DNA of 35,208 bases from Alphaproteobacteria bacterium (GTDB taxonomy: Bacteria; Pseudomonadota; Alphaproteobacteria; Rhizobiales; JAJFHR01), in the NCBI GenBank assembly GCA_024278055.1, contig JAJRTY010000195.1, forward strand, positions 1 through 35,208. The letters are read 5' to 3'. A program made the translations under genes and the position numbers. This document shows positions 24,606 through 33,878 of the stretch, in pieces. The notes under the pieces were generated by a model that was not told where the DNA came from, did not search any database, and saw only the letters and a program-made list of their open reading frames with translations. Position 1 is the first letter of the stretch. Every line of letters begins with the position of its first letter.

Positions 24606-25585
24606 GCCTGCCTTCTTTATTTGATAATTTGCGCGCACCGATCATTGCGGCACCTTTGTTTCTGATTTCCAACCCGGATCTGGTCATCGCCCAGTGCAAA
24701 GCCGGTATTGTCGGAAGCTTCCCCTCCCTCAACGCCCGCCCGGTCGAACTGCTTGATCTGTGGCTGATGCGGATTACCGGGGAACTTGACCGCTACTCCA
24801 ACGCCAATCCCGATCAGCCCGCCGCACCTTATGCGGTTAATCAGATCGTCCATAAAACCAACGAACGTCTGTGGGAAGATGTCGAGGTATGTGTCAAGCA
24901 CAAGGTGCCGATTATCATAACGTCGCTGGGTGCAAGGCCGGAACTTAATGATGCAATTCATGAGTATGGCGGTATTGTCCTGCATGATGTCATCAATAAC
25001 CGGTTTGCCAGAAAGGCAATTGAAAAAGGTGCCGATGGTCTGATCGCCGTTGCCGCCGGTGCGGGCGGTCATGCCGGCACCTTGTCACCGTTCGCACTGG
25101 TTCAGGAAATTCGTCAATGGTTCGATGGTCCCCTGATACTGTCGGGGGCCATCGCTACTGGTGGTGCCGTTCTCGCCGCTGAGGCCATGGGTGCCGATCT
25201 CGCCTATATCGGCTCCCCCTTTATTGCCACTGAAGAAGCCAATGCATCAGACACCTACAAGCAGATGATTGTCGATTGCAGCGCCGATGATATTATCTAT
25301 TCCAACCTGTTCACTGGCGTCCACGGCAATTATCTCCAACCCTCAATTGCAGCCCAGGGGCTTGATCCCGACAATCTGGCCCAAGGCGATCTTTCAACAA
25401 TGAAGTTCAGCTCCGGCAGCGGTTCCAAGTCGAGGGCGTGGAAAGATATACTGGGCAGTGGTCAGGGCATAGGAGCTGTACAAAAAGTAGTTCCGGCTAC
25501 GCAACGAGTGTTGGAACTCATTGACCAGTATAAAGCAGCCGCGGCACGAATGGGGGTTGCCACCCATCCCCGGCCTAGCTCTTAG
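24602..25585 (+). CDS. Nitronate monooxygenase / 2-nitropropane dioxygenase-like flavoprotein
   Basis: The 327-residue TIM-barrel FMN enzyme starts LFDNLRAPIIAAPLFLISNPDLV. It has IITSLGARPELNDAIHEYGG, then LIAVAAGAGGHAGTLSPFALV (FMN phosphate loop and catalytic-His region), LSGAIATGGAVLAAEAMGAD and YIGSPFIATEEA. Relatives oxidise nitronates, but many are trans-enoyl reductase-like, so the substrate is open. It shares an ATGA overlap with the AhpD-like gene. Its 3' end overlaps the convergent acyl-CoA dehydrogenase gene by 11 bases. Confidence 0.87.
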   Translation: MSLPSLFDNLRAPIIAAPLFLISNPDLVIAQCKAGIVGSFPSLNARPVELLDLWLMRITGELDRYSNANPDQPAAPYAVNQIVHKTNERLWEDVEVCVKHKVPIIITSLGARPELNDAIHEYGGIVLHDVINNRFARKAIEKGADGLIAVAAGAGGHAGTLSPFALVQEIRQWFDGPLILSGAIATGGAVLAAEAMGADLAYIGSPFIATEEANASDTYKQMIVDCSADDIIYSNLFTGVHGNYLQPSIAAQGLDPDNLAQGDLSTMKFSSGSGSKSRAWKDILGSGQGIGAVQKVVPATQRVLELIDQYKAAAARMGVATHPRPSS

Positions 25586-26729
25586 CCTCTTTCATCATCT
25601 CACGGGCAATGATCAGTTGCTGTATTTGTGATGTCCCCTCATAAAGACGATAAAGCCGCACGTCACGATAGAATCTTTCAATACCATAATCGGCAACATA
25701 CCCGGCTCCGCCATGAATCTGGACGGCGTTGTCCGCAACTCTCCCAACCATTTCGGATGCGTAATATTTGCAGATGGCTGCCAGCTTAATGACATTTTCG
25801 CCGGCATCCTTGCGCCGGGCTGTATCCAGTACCATGGATTTTGCCGCATAGACCTCGGTTTCACAATCGGCCAGCATAGCCTGCACCAGCTGAAAATCTG
25901 CTATGGGCTTGCCAAACTGCTTGCGCTCCATGGCATAGACAAGGCTGTCCCGGATCAAACGCTGCGCATTGCCGATACACATTCCTGATATGGTAATACG
26001 GCCACGGTCAAGAACCTTCATCGCCGTCCTGAACCCCCGACCTTCGATGCCACCGATCAAAGCGTCCACGGGTATCCGGCAATCTTCGAAGATCACATCA
26101 CACACATGAGCCCCCTGCTGGCCCATTTTCCTCACGCGCGGCCCCAGTGAAAGGCCTGGTATCCCTGCCTCCACCAGAAAAGCCGATATCCCCGAAGCAC
26201 CTTTGGTTGATTTATCCGTACGCGCCATAACAGTAAACAGATTGGCTTGCGGCGCATTGGTGATGAAGCGTTTGGTGCCATTGAGGATATATTCGCGGCC
26301 ATCCAATGTCGCAGTGGTCTGAAGAGACGCTGCATCGGAACCTGCTTCGGGTTCAGTCAGTGCAAACGAGCCGATGATTTCGCCTGAGGCCATTTTGGGC
26401 AGGTATTTCTGTTTCTGCGCGGGCGTGCCATCCATGACGATACCTTGCGAGCCAATGCCATTGTTGGTGCCAAACACTGATCTAAAAGCGGGTATAGTGT
26501 GGCCAAGTTCAATGATGATCTGAACTTCTTCTTCCAGGTTTAATCCAAGACCGCCATATTCCTCGGGCGTGGCCAGTCCAAACAATCCCAGTTCTCGCAT
26601 ATCATCAACAACGCCTGCGGGAATTTCATCTTTCTCACTCACCTCGGCTTCCAGCGGTATAAGCCGTTTTTCGACAAAGCGGCGAATGGTGTCGATAAGC
26701 TGTGAAAATGTTTCCGGGTCCAAAGCCAT
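25575..26729 (-). CDS. Acyl-CoA dehydrogenase
   Basis: This 384-residue FAD enzyme has canonical three-domain structure: RFVEKRLIPLEAEV, FGLATPEEYGGLGL, ALTEPEAGSDAASLQTTA (flavin-contact signature), FITNAPQANLFTVMART, then the helical domain ERKQFGKPIADFQLVQAML. The C-terminal signature is QIHGGAGYVADYGIERFYRD and LYEGTSQIQ, with the region of the catalytic Glu. It forms 2-enoyl-CoA and passes electrons to ETF. ATG at 26729 has GGAGAG upstream. It is divergent from the IclR gene at 26876 and likely under its control. Confidence 0.93.
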   Translation of the reverse strand: MALDPETFSQLIDTIRRFVEKRLIPLEAEVSEKDEIPAGVVDDMRELGLFGLATPEEYGGLGLNLEEEVQIIIELGHTIPAFRSVFGTNNGIGSQGIVMDGTPAQKQKYLPKMASGEIIGSFALTEPEAGSDAASLQTTATLDGREYILNGTKRFITNAPQANLFTVMARTDKSTKGASGISAFLVEAGIPGLSLGPRVRKMGQQGAHVCDVIFEDCRIPVDALIGGIEGRGFRTAMKVLDRGRITISGMCIGNAQRLIRDSLVYAMERKQFGKPIADFQLVQAMLADCETEVYAAKSMVLDTARRKDAGENVIKLAAICKYYASEMVGRVADNAVQIHGGAGYVADYGIERFYRDVRLYRLYEGTSQIQQLIIAREMMKEAKS

Positions 26730-26774
26730 GGCAATAATCTCTCCAAAGTGAGGGGCCGCGAAGCCAGTGTTATA

Positions 26775-26791
26775 ATTTCGCTATGCAGAAT
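26775..26791. promoter_or_regulatory. IclR-type operator, imperfect palindrome
   Basis: ATTTCGC-TAT-GCAGAAT lies between the divergent acyl-CoA dehydrogenase and iclR genes. The right half is identical to that of the perfect palindrome at 29875-29891; the left half differs at two bases. IclR proteins bind short palindromes of this type, and autoregulation is common. Confidence 0.6.
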
Positions 26792-26875
26792 TAATTACCA
26801 TAAAATGAAATCCTGGTATAGGCTTGCATTATATCCCATTGCAGGTTTTTCACCTGCGGAGGAAGACAGAGACCT

Positions 26876-27679
26876 ATGCAGAAAATTTCTGACTATGATA
26901 TTCTGGAGTTGGAAGGGGCGGTTAAGGACCGGCGGTTTGTAACTGCTCTGGCGCGCGGCCTTGATGTGCTGCGCAGCTTTGAACCCGGTGATATTTCACT
27001 GGGAAATCTGGAAATCGCCAAACGCACAGGGCTGCCCAAACCAACCATCTCGCGGCTGACGTATACATTAACCCAGCTCGGCTATCTCACATATTCAGCC
27101 AAACACGGCACCTATCAACTGGGCTCCGGTGTGCTCTCTTTGGGATATGCCATGTTGTCAGGTCTCAGCATTCGCGAACGTGCCCGGCCCTATTTGCAGG
27201 AATTATCGAACGAACTTGACGTTACCGTTGCTCTGGGCGGACGTGATCGCATGGAGATGGTGTACCTCGAGGTTTGCCGCGGGCCTGCCGCTGTAACCCT
27301 AACTATTGATGTCGGCACCCGCATCCCCCTGGCCTCAACCGCCATGGGGGGCGCATTGTTGGCTCAACTGCCTCAGGGTGAACGCGAATATCTCATGGCT
27401 CACGTCAAAAAGCGTTGCGATAGTCCGGAAGAATTTTCAAAGCTTGAAATCGGTGTTGAAAAAGCTGTCCGTGATGTCGCCAACCACGGGTTTTGTCTTT
27501 CTGTAGGGAATTGGCGTCCCGACGTAAATGCGGTTGGCGTTCCCCTCGTTGGCCACGACCAGAATGTCTATGGCCTGATTTGCGGCGGTCCTGCTTTCAG
27601 GGTTTCAGCAGACATGCTGAAAAATGAGTGTGGTCCCCGGCTGGTGGAACTTGCCAGAAAAATTAATGTAAGTGTTTAG
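26876..27679 (+). CDS. IclR-family transcriptional regulator
   Basis: This 267-residue protein has a winged HTH at about 21-82 (RRFVTALARGLDVLRSFEPG, AKRTGLPKPTISRLTYTLTQ, GTYQLGSGVLSLGYA) and the IclR effector-binding GAF-like domain: ARPYLQELSNELDVTVALG, IPLASTAMGGALLAQLP, and GFCLSVGNWRPDVNAVGVPL. Effectors of the family are usually small organic acids. ATG at 26876 is preceded by GGAGG (26857-26862 region). Its stop overlaps the stop of the convergent synthetase gene. The palindromes at 26775 and 29875 are its likely sites. Confidence 0.93.
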   Translation: MQKISDYDILELEGAVKDRRFVTALARGLDVLRSFEPGDISLGNLEIAKRTGLPKPTISRLTYTLTQLGYLTYSAKHGTYQLGSGVLSLGYAMLSGLSIRERARPYLQELSNELDVTVALGGRDRMEMVYLEVCRGPAAVTLTIDVGTRIPLASTAMGGALLAQLPQGEREYLMAHVKKRCDSPEEFSKLEIGVEKAVRDVANHGFCLSVGNWRPDVNAVGVPLVGHDQNVYGLICGGPAFRVSADMLKNECGPRLVELARKINVSV

Positions 27680-29790
27680 TTCTTAGGCACCACCAGACAA
27701 TCCAGTGCGATGGCACCTTGCCCCTGCGGCAAAACAATAAAGGGATTGAGATCAATGCTATGCAGTTGATCGGCGTGGATAGCGGCAAATTGTGACAGGG
27801 CAACCAGTGCTTCAGCCAGCGCTTCTATGTCCGATGGTAAACTTCCACGCGCGCCATGCAACAGTTTTACGCCCTTGATCTCCGATATCATTTTCATGGC
27901 TTCAGAATGATCAAATGGGGCCATACGAAATACCACGTCCTGGAAAACTTCAACAAATATCCCGCCAAGACCAAACATTACTGCAGGCCCGAAAACCGGA
28001 TCGACGGTAACGCCCAGAATTGTCTCCACACCACCGTCGATCATCGGCGAAATGATGACACCGGAAGACTTTTCTTCAAGCCCCTGCCGTTTTAACCGCT
28101 CCTGCAATTCCTCAAACACCGGCGAGGCATTGTCCGGTTCAACATTGAGTTCAACACCGCCAATTTCGGTTTTGTGAGTGATTGCAGCACCATTGATCTT
28201 CATCGCCAGCCAGCCGCCAAAGCCCTGGGCGATTTTACCCGCCTGTTCAGCGCTGGTGGCCAGTTTCCCCGCGACAACCGGGATGCCGCCCTGTTCCAGC
28301 ACCTGACGCGAAGCCCATTCGCTCAATGCCTGTTTGCCAAGGTTTTGAGGTGGTATACCGGCACCGGTTTTTCTGGCAATGGATTTGGGTTTTTCATTAA
28401 AGCTCATGCCAAAATGCACCAGCGCTGCTGCTGCTGATATGGCCCGGCATGGATCCTCGAATATCAGATAACCGGCCTGACGATAACGCGCCATAATGTC
28501 GTCCGGCCCCATGATCGACAGTATAATCAGCTTGTCAGGAAACCGTTTGCGCAACTCATCAAGTTCCTGCAACAATGGCTCGACGATATAAGGCGAGGCC
28601 GCGGCAACGGTAAAGAAAGCTACGGACACATCATAGCCGCCCTCATCGAGCATAATGGTGAAATTTTTTCCCACCAATGACAGGTCATTGAATATCTGCG
28701 CTGTGGTATCGACCGGATTGCGCGGTGCTGCAAACGGCAGGGCTGATTTCAACCTGGCCTGGGCAGCTTGCGGCATGGGTGATACATCCAGCCCCATTTT
28801 GTTGGCATGGTCGGCCATTTGAACACCGACACCACCGGAAAGCGTTACCAGTCCGATTTTCTTTCCAGCGGGATAAATACCAGCAGTGCAGGCATAGGCG
28901 ATATCGAGCATTTCTTCGGTGGTATCAGCTCTGAACACACCGTGTTGCCTGAACACGGCTTCGTAAATCTCGTCCGCTCCGGCCAGTGATGCCGTATGGG
29001 AAGCTGCCGCAGCTGCACCTTCTTCACTTCGGCCCACTTTCATAAAAATAACCGGCTTGTTATTGGCCCGCGCCAGCTCAAGACTTCGAACAAGGCCAGG
29101 TCCATCCTTGATGCCTTCAGCGTAAGCGGCAATTATCCTGACATCATCGTCAAGGGCTGCCCAGCCTATGCATTCAGCCACCGTAATGTCACACTCGTTT
29201 CCCGTGGTGATAACTTGCGCCACGCCTAAGCCCCAGCTGCGCGCAACCGCATAAAGATGGGTGCCGTAAGCACCACTTTGCGAGATAATGGCAAGCTGTC
29301 CCGGCTCGGTATAGCCACCATCGCCTGTACTTGAAAATGTTGCAAAGAAGCGTGATTTGAAGCTTAAAATCCCCAAACAGTTTGGGCCCAGAATGCGAAT
29401 ACCGGTACGCGTGGCAATATCAGCCAGTTGTGCCTGCATCCTTTCGCCCTCCACGGTGGCTGTTTCGGCAAATCCCGCACTGAAAACAATAACCGATTTA
29501 ACGCCCATGCCGGCGCAATCTTCAATTGTGCGGGCAACGATTTTTGCCGGCACCGCAATAATGGCGCAATCAACAGCTTCAGGCACATCCAGAATTGATG
29601 CAAATGCCGGGATGCCCTGAACCTCGCTACGATTGGGATTGACCGGATAAACGGCACCGCTGAAACCACCATCGCGCATATAGCGCAACGGCCGCCCGCC
29701 AATGCGCGCTGGATCATCGGAGGCACCGATAATCGCCACGGATGCCGGCTCCAGCATCGCTCGCAAACCGTCAATTTTTTCCTGCATCAT
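27676..29790 (-). CDS. ADP-forming acyl-CoA/acetyl-CoA synthetase (single chain)
   Basis: This fused alpha-beta NDP-forming acyl-CoA synthetase has about 704 residues. It has a CoA-binding domain (VAIIGASDDPARIGGRPLRY), a ligase domain with LGPNCLGI and IISQSGAYGTHL, the phosphorylated His265 in ASHTASLAG, and a C-terminal ATP-grasp domain with GWLAMKINGAAITHKTEIGG and VMFGLGGIFVEVFQDV. It interconverts acyl-CoA and acid with ATP made or used. ATG at 29790 (or the adjacent 29787) has GGGAGA upstream and is preferred to GTG 29802. Divergent from the TRAP operon and near its IclR-type palindrome, it may activate the acid imported by that transporter. Confidence 0.92.
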   Translation of the reverse strand: MMQEKIDGLRAMLEPASVAIIGASDDPARIGGRPLRYMRDGGFSGAVYPVNPNRSEVQGIPAFASILDVPEAVDCAIIAVPAKIVARTIEDCAGMGVKSVIVFSAGFAETATVEGERMQAQLADIATRTGIRILGPNCLGILSFKSRFFATFSSTGDGGYTEPGQLAIISQSGAYGTHLYAVARSWGLGVAQVITTGNECDITVAECIGWAALDDDVRIIAAYAEGIKDGPGLVRSLELARANNKPVIFMKVGRSEEGAAAAASHTASLAGADEIYEAVFRQHGVFRADTTEEMLDIAYACTAGIYPAGKKIGLVTLSGGVGVQMADHANKMGLDVSPMPQAAQARLKSALPFAAPRNPVDTTAQIFNDLSLVGKNFTIMLDEGGYDVSVAFFTVAAASPYIVEPLLQELDELRKRFPDKLIILSIMGPDDIMARYRQAGYLIFEDPCRAISAAAALVHFGMSFNEKPKSIARKTGAGIPPQNLGKQALSEWASRQVLEQGGIPVVAGKLATSAEQAGKIAQGFGGWLAMKINGAAITHKTEIGGVELNVEPDNASPVFEELQERLKRQGLEEKSSGVIISPMIDGGVETILGVTVDPVFGPAVMFGLGGIFVEVFQDVVFRMAPFDHSEAMKMISEIKGVKLLHGARGSLPSDIEALAEALVALSQFAAIHADQLHSIDLNPFIVLPQGQGAIALDCLVVPKN

Positions 29791-29874
29791 GAATTCTCCC
29801 ACCAGCGGCTTTTGAAAAATCGGCTGTTATTCTCTGATTTCCTTTACACGGTGCAATTAAAAATGCAAAACTTA

Positions 29875-29891
29875 ATTCTGCTATGCAGAAT
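29875..29891. promoter_or_regulatory. IclR-type operator, perfect palindrome
   Basis: ATTCTGC-TAT-GCAGAAT is a perfect 7-3-7 palindrome between the divergent synthetase gene and the TAXI binding-protein gene. It matches the half-site shared with 26775-26791 and lies at operator distance from both starts. TTTACCA follows at both places. Confidence 0.65.
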
Positions 29892-29952
29892 GATAATATT
29901 TACCAGGGCCGAAAAACGGTCGAAAACAGGGCGATTGACACGGAGGTTTGAT

Positions 29953-31104
29953 ATGAAATTCGAAAAACTGAAGATTGTTACAGCAGCGGTGGTTTTGACC
30001 GGCGCAACCATGGGGCAGGTGCTGGCGGCTGAGGTCAAGCTGCCTGCGACAATAGCTTGGTCAGCATACAATACCGGCACCACCGGATATAATCAGGCTG
30101 TTGCCATCGGCAAGGCTTTAAAAGACAAATATGGCGTCAGCTTGCGCGTTATTCCCGGCAAAAATGACATTTCACGCCTCACGCCTTTGAAAAAAGGCAA
30201 GGTACAATTTGTCGCCAATGGCGGTGCAACTTATTTCGCCTCTGAAGGTATTTCACTGTTTGCCGCGCGTGAATGGGGCCCGATGAAACTCAGATTACTG
30301 ATTTCAGCCACCTCTGATGCCAACCTGCAGGTCGGCACCGCCAAAGATGCAAATGTTAAAACCTACGCCGACCTTAAAGGCAAACGCGTCGCTTACGTGA
30401 TTGGATCTGACGCTCTCAATATTGGCATGGAAGCCATACTGGCCTTCGCCAATCTAACCTGGGACGACGTCAAAAAGGTTGAGTTTCCCGGCTATGGCGC
30501 TTCGTGGAAGGGCATGGTTTCCGGTCAGGTTGATGCCGCATTCGCGTCCACTGTATCGGGCCCAACCCGTAAACTCGAAGCCTCCCCACGCGGTATTTAC
30601 TGGCCTGCGATGCCAGCCAATGACGCTGCCGGCTGGGCGCGCCTGAAAAAAGTTGCACCCTATATTCTACCACACACAGCAACGATCGGTTCGGGCAACA
30701 TTTCCAAGGAAACGCCACTGGAAGGTGCGGGTTATCCTTATCCGATACTGATAACGATGGCCGATCAGGACCCCGAACTGGTCTATTCGATGACCAAGGC
30801 GATAAATGTGACATATCCCGATTACAAAGATGCCATGGCTGCCTTGACCGGCTGGTCCACTGAAAGGCAATCTTTTAAATGGGCTGTACCTCACGCTCCC
30901 GCGGCCATCAAATACTGGAAAGAAATCGGCGTCTGGACAGATGACATGCAAAAAAACAACGATGCTTTGATCAAACGTCAAGATGTGCTGGCCGCAGCCT
31001 GGGCAACCATGAAAGGCAAAAACATTGCTGATGATGATGCCTATAAAGCAGAATGGCTCAAGGTCCGCAAAGCAGCACTCATGGATGCTGGCATGAACCC
31101 GTGA
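29953..31104 (+). CDS. TAXI-family TRAP transporter solute-binding protein
   Basis: This 383-residue precursor has a signal peptide of about 27 residues (KFEKLKIVTAAVVLTG core, cut after VLAA), then the TAXI fold: IAWSAYNTGTTGYNQAVAIG, VQFVANGGATYFASEG, YADLKGKRVAYVIGSDALNIG, and AMSGQVDAAF-like WKGMVSGQVDAAFAST. It binds a carboxylate or amino acid in the periplasm for the fused permease downstream. ATG at 29953 has CGGAGG upstream; the longer in-frame start at 29812 would destroy the signal peptide and is rejected. Its stop overlaps the permease start (GTGA). Confidence 0.93.
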   Translation: MKFEKLKIVTAAVVLTGATMGQVLAAEVKLPATIAWSAYNTGTTGYNQAVAIGKALKDKYGVSLRVIPGKNDISRLTPLKKGKVQFVANGGATYFASEGISLFAAREWGPMKLRLLISATSDANLQVGTAKDANVKTYADLKGKRVAYVIGSDALNIGMEAILAFANLTWDDVKKVEFPGYGASWKGMVSGQVDAAFASTVSGPTRKLEASPRGIYWPAMPANDAAGWARLKKVAPYILPHTATIGSGNISKETPLEGAGYPYPILITMADQDPELVYSMTKAINVTYPDYKDAMAALTGWSTERQSFKWAVPHAPAAIKYWKEIGVWTDDMQKNNDALIKRQDVLAAAWATMKGKNIADDDAYKAEWLKVRKAALMDAGMNP

Positions 31105-33101
31105 CACAGGGACACGACCAGACTAGCGAAAAGGCGGAAGCGGCACCCAGCCGCTACCGCCGGCTTTCTACCAGCTGGCAGACATGCCTTTTGGTCTTCA
31201 CGGTTTTAGGCGTGGGGCTGGCCGTCAACCAGTTCTTCAACCTGGGGTTTTTTATCGGCCTCACCATCCTCGATAATAACTATCAATACGCACTGATCAG
31301 CCTGTTTGTCCCCATCGTATTCATTATGTTTCCGGCCAGCGCCAGGGCATCGCGCACCAAGGTGCCGCTGTATGACTGGGCGTTGTTTATCCTGACATTG
31401 ATCGTCACGGTTTTTGTCATGTCCAAGAGCAAGGAAATTCTCGACAAGGGCTGGGAGTTTGGCGCCCCTGATTACATGGTCTATGCATCCTATATGTTCT
31501 GGCTGCTAATGCTTGAAGTCACTCGCCGGGCGGGCGGCACCTCGTTGTTTATCGTTGTGGCAGTTGTTTCGTTTTACCCGTTGGTAGCGGACAAAATGCC
31601 CGGTCCTATCTCCGGTCTTTCCAGCACTCTTGCCGACACCGCTGCCTACCACATATTGAGCAACGAGAGCGTTCTTGGCATTCCCATGCGCGCTCTGGCT
31701 AATCTGGTTATTGGATTTTTGATCTTTGGTGTCGCCTTGCAGAAAACCGGCGGTGGCACATTTTTTATTAACCTCGCCTTTGCCCTGCTTGGCCATGTGC
31801 GCGGGGGACCGGCCAAAGTGGCTATTTTCGCCAGCGGCCTGATGGGCTCCATGAGCGGCAGCGTCATCTCCAACGTTTTAACAACTGGCGCCATGACCAT
31901 TCCGGCAATGAAACGATCTGGGTTTCGTCCCTCTTATGCCGCTGGTGTCGAGGCCTGCGCATCAACCGGCGGGGTTTTAATGCCGCCTATTATGGGAGCC
32001 ACCGCCTTTATCATGGCGGTGTTTCTGGAAATCCCTTACGCCACCATTGCGGTGGCTGCCATCATTCCTTCGATTCTGTATTTCTTCGCTTTGTTTGTGC
32101 AGATTGATTCTTATGCAGCACGCAAGAAAATGCCGGGCATGCCACGTTCGGAGCTGCCGCGAATTGGTGAAACCATGCGCCAGGGCTGGCACTTCATCGC
32201 GGTATTTGTCCTGCTCATCGTTATGCTGATTTATCTCAAGCGCGAAGTTCTGGCACCGTTTTATGCCACCCTGCTTTTGATCATCATAAATCAGGTAACC
32301 TCATCACAAAAATGGGGGTGGGCAGAGTTGAAGGGGTTCATCCTCGCCACCGGCACATTGCTGGCCGAGATCACAGCGCTGCTGGCTGGCGTCGGCCTCA
32401 TCGTCGGCGCACTTTCAGTCACCGGCATGGCCGGAACCTTCGTTAATGATCTGGTGTTTCTGGCCGGTGGCAATACCATCGTTTTGCTGTTCATGGGCGC
32501 GCTCACCAGCTTTATCATGGGCATCGGCATGACGGTAACAGCAGCCTACATCTTTCTCGCCATTGTTCTCGCCCCCGCCCTCATTCAAGGCGGCCTAGAT
32601 CCGCTGGCCTCACACCTGTTCATCTTTTACTGGGGCATGGTCTCTTACATCACTCCGCCGGTGGCGCTGGGCGCTTATACTGCCGCAACAATCGCCAAGG
32701 CCAATCCTATAAGAACCGGTTTTGAAGCCATGCGGCTGGGCAGCATTATCTATTTTGTACCGTTTTTCTTCGTCCTTGACCCGGCCTTCATCCTCAAGGG
32801 TTCGGTGAGCCATATTGCCATGACATTCGCGTTTGCCATTATCGGTATCACTCTGGTGTCCAGTGCCCTGCAGGGCTATTTGATATTCATTGGCGATCTT
32901 TGCACACGGGCACTGTGGCAATGGCCGCTGCGTCTGGGCATTCTTGCTGCTGGATTGTTGCTGGCCACACCGGGCGGCGGCATAATACCCTGGAGCAATT
33001 ATGATAAAACCATCGCTGCAGGCATTTTGCTGGCCTTATGTCTGGTACCGGTAGTGTTTCAGCGCTGGCGGCGGTTAAGTACAGATAATGCAGCTTCATA
33101 G
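31101..33101 (+). CDS. TRAP transporter fused permease (DctQ-DctM type), TAXI class
   Basis: This 666-residue membrane protein has many predicted segments. The first few form the small DctQ-like unit (WQTCLLVFTVLGVGLAVNQF onward) and the rest the DctM-like channel. Signatures are GSMSGSVISNVLTTGAMTIP, GVEACASTGGVLMPPIMGATA, IGMTVTAAYIFLAIVLAPAL and YWGMVSYITPPVALGAYTAA. It drives sodium-coupled import of the solute held by the TAXI protein. The GTG at 31101 overlaps the TGA of that gene; 5' extensions are rejected. Its end overlaps the SDR gene by 14 bases. Confidence 0.93.
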   Translation: MTQGHDQTSEKAEAAPSRYRRLSTSWQTCLLVFTVLGVGLAVNQFFNLGFFIGLTILDNNYQYALISLFVPIVFIMFPASARASRTKVPLYDWALFILTLIVTVFVMSKSKEILDKGWEFGAPDYMVYASYMFWLLMLEVTRRAGGTSLFIVVAVVSFYPLVADKMPGPISGLSSTLADTAAYHILSNESVLGIPMRALANLVIGFLIFGVALQKTGGGTFFINLAFALLGHVRGGPAKVAIFASGLMGSMSGSVISNVLTTGAMTIPAMKRSGFRPSYAAGVEACASTGGVLMPPIMGATAFIMAVFLEIPYATIAVAAIIPSILYFFALFVQIDSYAARKKMPGMPRSELPRIGETMRQGWHFIAVFVLLIVMLIYLKREVLAPFYATLLLIIINQVTSSQKWGWAELKGFILATGTLLAEITALLAGVGLIVGALSVTGMAGTFVNDLVFLAGGNTIVLLFMGALTSFIMGIGMTVTAAYIFLAIVLAPALIQGGLDPLASHLFIFYWGMVSYITPPVALGAYTAATIAKANPIRTGFEAMRLGSIIYFVPFFFVLDPAFILKGSVSHIAMTFAFAIIGITLVSSALQGYLIFIGDLCTRALWQWPLRLGILAAGLLLATPGGGIIPWSNYDKTIAAGILLALCLVPVVFQRWRRLSTDNAAS

Positions 33102-33867
33102 ACTTTTTGATCTCAGCGGCAAAGTAGCCCTCATTACCGGGTCAACCAAAGGCATCGGCAAGGCGATTGCACAAGCCTTTGCGCAAGCCGGTGCCAAGGT
33201 GGTTATATCCAGCCGCAAAGAAGATATGTGCAAAGACGTCGCAGCAGAGATCAGTGATGCCGGTGGCGAGGCTTTGGCACACGCCTGTAATATCTCGTAC
33301 AAAGACCAGCTTCAGGCCCTTGTTGATGCTACCCTGAACAAGTGGCAGCGCATCGACTTGCTGGTCTGCAATGCCGCAGTGAACCCCTATTACGGCCCTC
33401 TGGCTGAAATTTCCGATGAGGCCTACGACAAGATCATGAACACCAACGTCAAAAGCAACCTGTGGCTGTGCAACATGGTGTTGCCACAGATGGCCGGACG
33501 CAAAGACGGCGTTGTTATTATCGTATCCAGCATAGCCGGATTAAAGGGCAATAACAGGCTTGGAGCCTATGGATTGTCGAAAGCTGCTGACATGCAACTG
33601 GTGCGCAATCTGGCGGTGGAATGGGGCCCGGCCAATATTCGCTGCAACTGCATTGCACCGGGGCTGGTACACACTGATTTTGCCCGCGCCTTGTGGGAAA
33701 ATCCTGAAGCCAAGGCCCGTGCCATTGCCGCCTACCCCATCGGGCGACTGGGCGAACCCGAAGACATCGCCGGTGCCGCAGTGTTTCTTGCCGCACCTGC
33801 CGGAAATTTCATCACCGGCCAAACCCTGGTCATCGATGGCGGCACCACCATCGGCAGTTACGCGTAA
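33088..33867 (+). CDS. SDR-family NAD(P)-dependent oxidoreductase
   Basis: This classical short-chain dehydrogenase of 259 residues has the cofactor motif TGSTKGIG (17-24), NAA in LLVCNAAVNP, catalytic Ser near 147-148 (IIVSSIAG), and Tyr161/Lys165 in YGLSK. Gly-rich late motifs are GRLGEPEDIAGAAVFLAA and ITGQTLVIDGG. It would oxidise or reduce a hydroxyl or keto group. Its overlap with the TRAP permease end places it in that operon, suggesting it works on the imported acid or its CoA ester. The substrate is not apparent. Confidence 0.92.
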   Translation: MQLHRLFDLSGKVALITGSTKGIGKAIAQAFAQAGAKVVISSRKEDMCKDVAAEISDAGGEALAHACNISYKDQLQALVDATLNKWQRIDLLVCNAAVNPYYGPLAEISDEAYDKIMNTNVKSNLWLCNMVLPQMAGRKDGVVIIVSSIAGLKGNNRLGAYGLSKAADMQLVRNLAVEWGPANIRCNCIAPGLVHTDFARALWENPEAKARAIAAYPIGRLGEPEDIAGAAVFLAAPAGNFITGQTLVIDGGTTIGSYA

Positions 33868-33878
33868 GTAGCTTGGGT

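Noticed and set aside
26796-26819. Inverted TACCA...TGGTA pair near the iclR promoter as another GntR site
   Set aside because: The halves are short and far apart, and the better palindrome at 26775 explains control by the adjacent IclR.
29812-29952. Longer N-terminus of the TAXI protein from 29812
   Set aside because: It would bury the signal peptide, it crosses the operator, and a strong CGGAGG site precedes ATG 29953.
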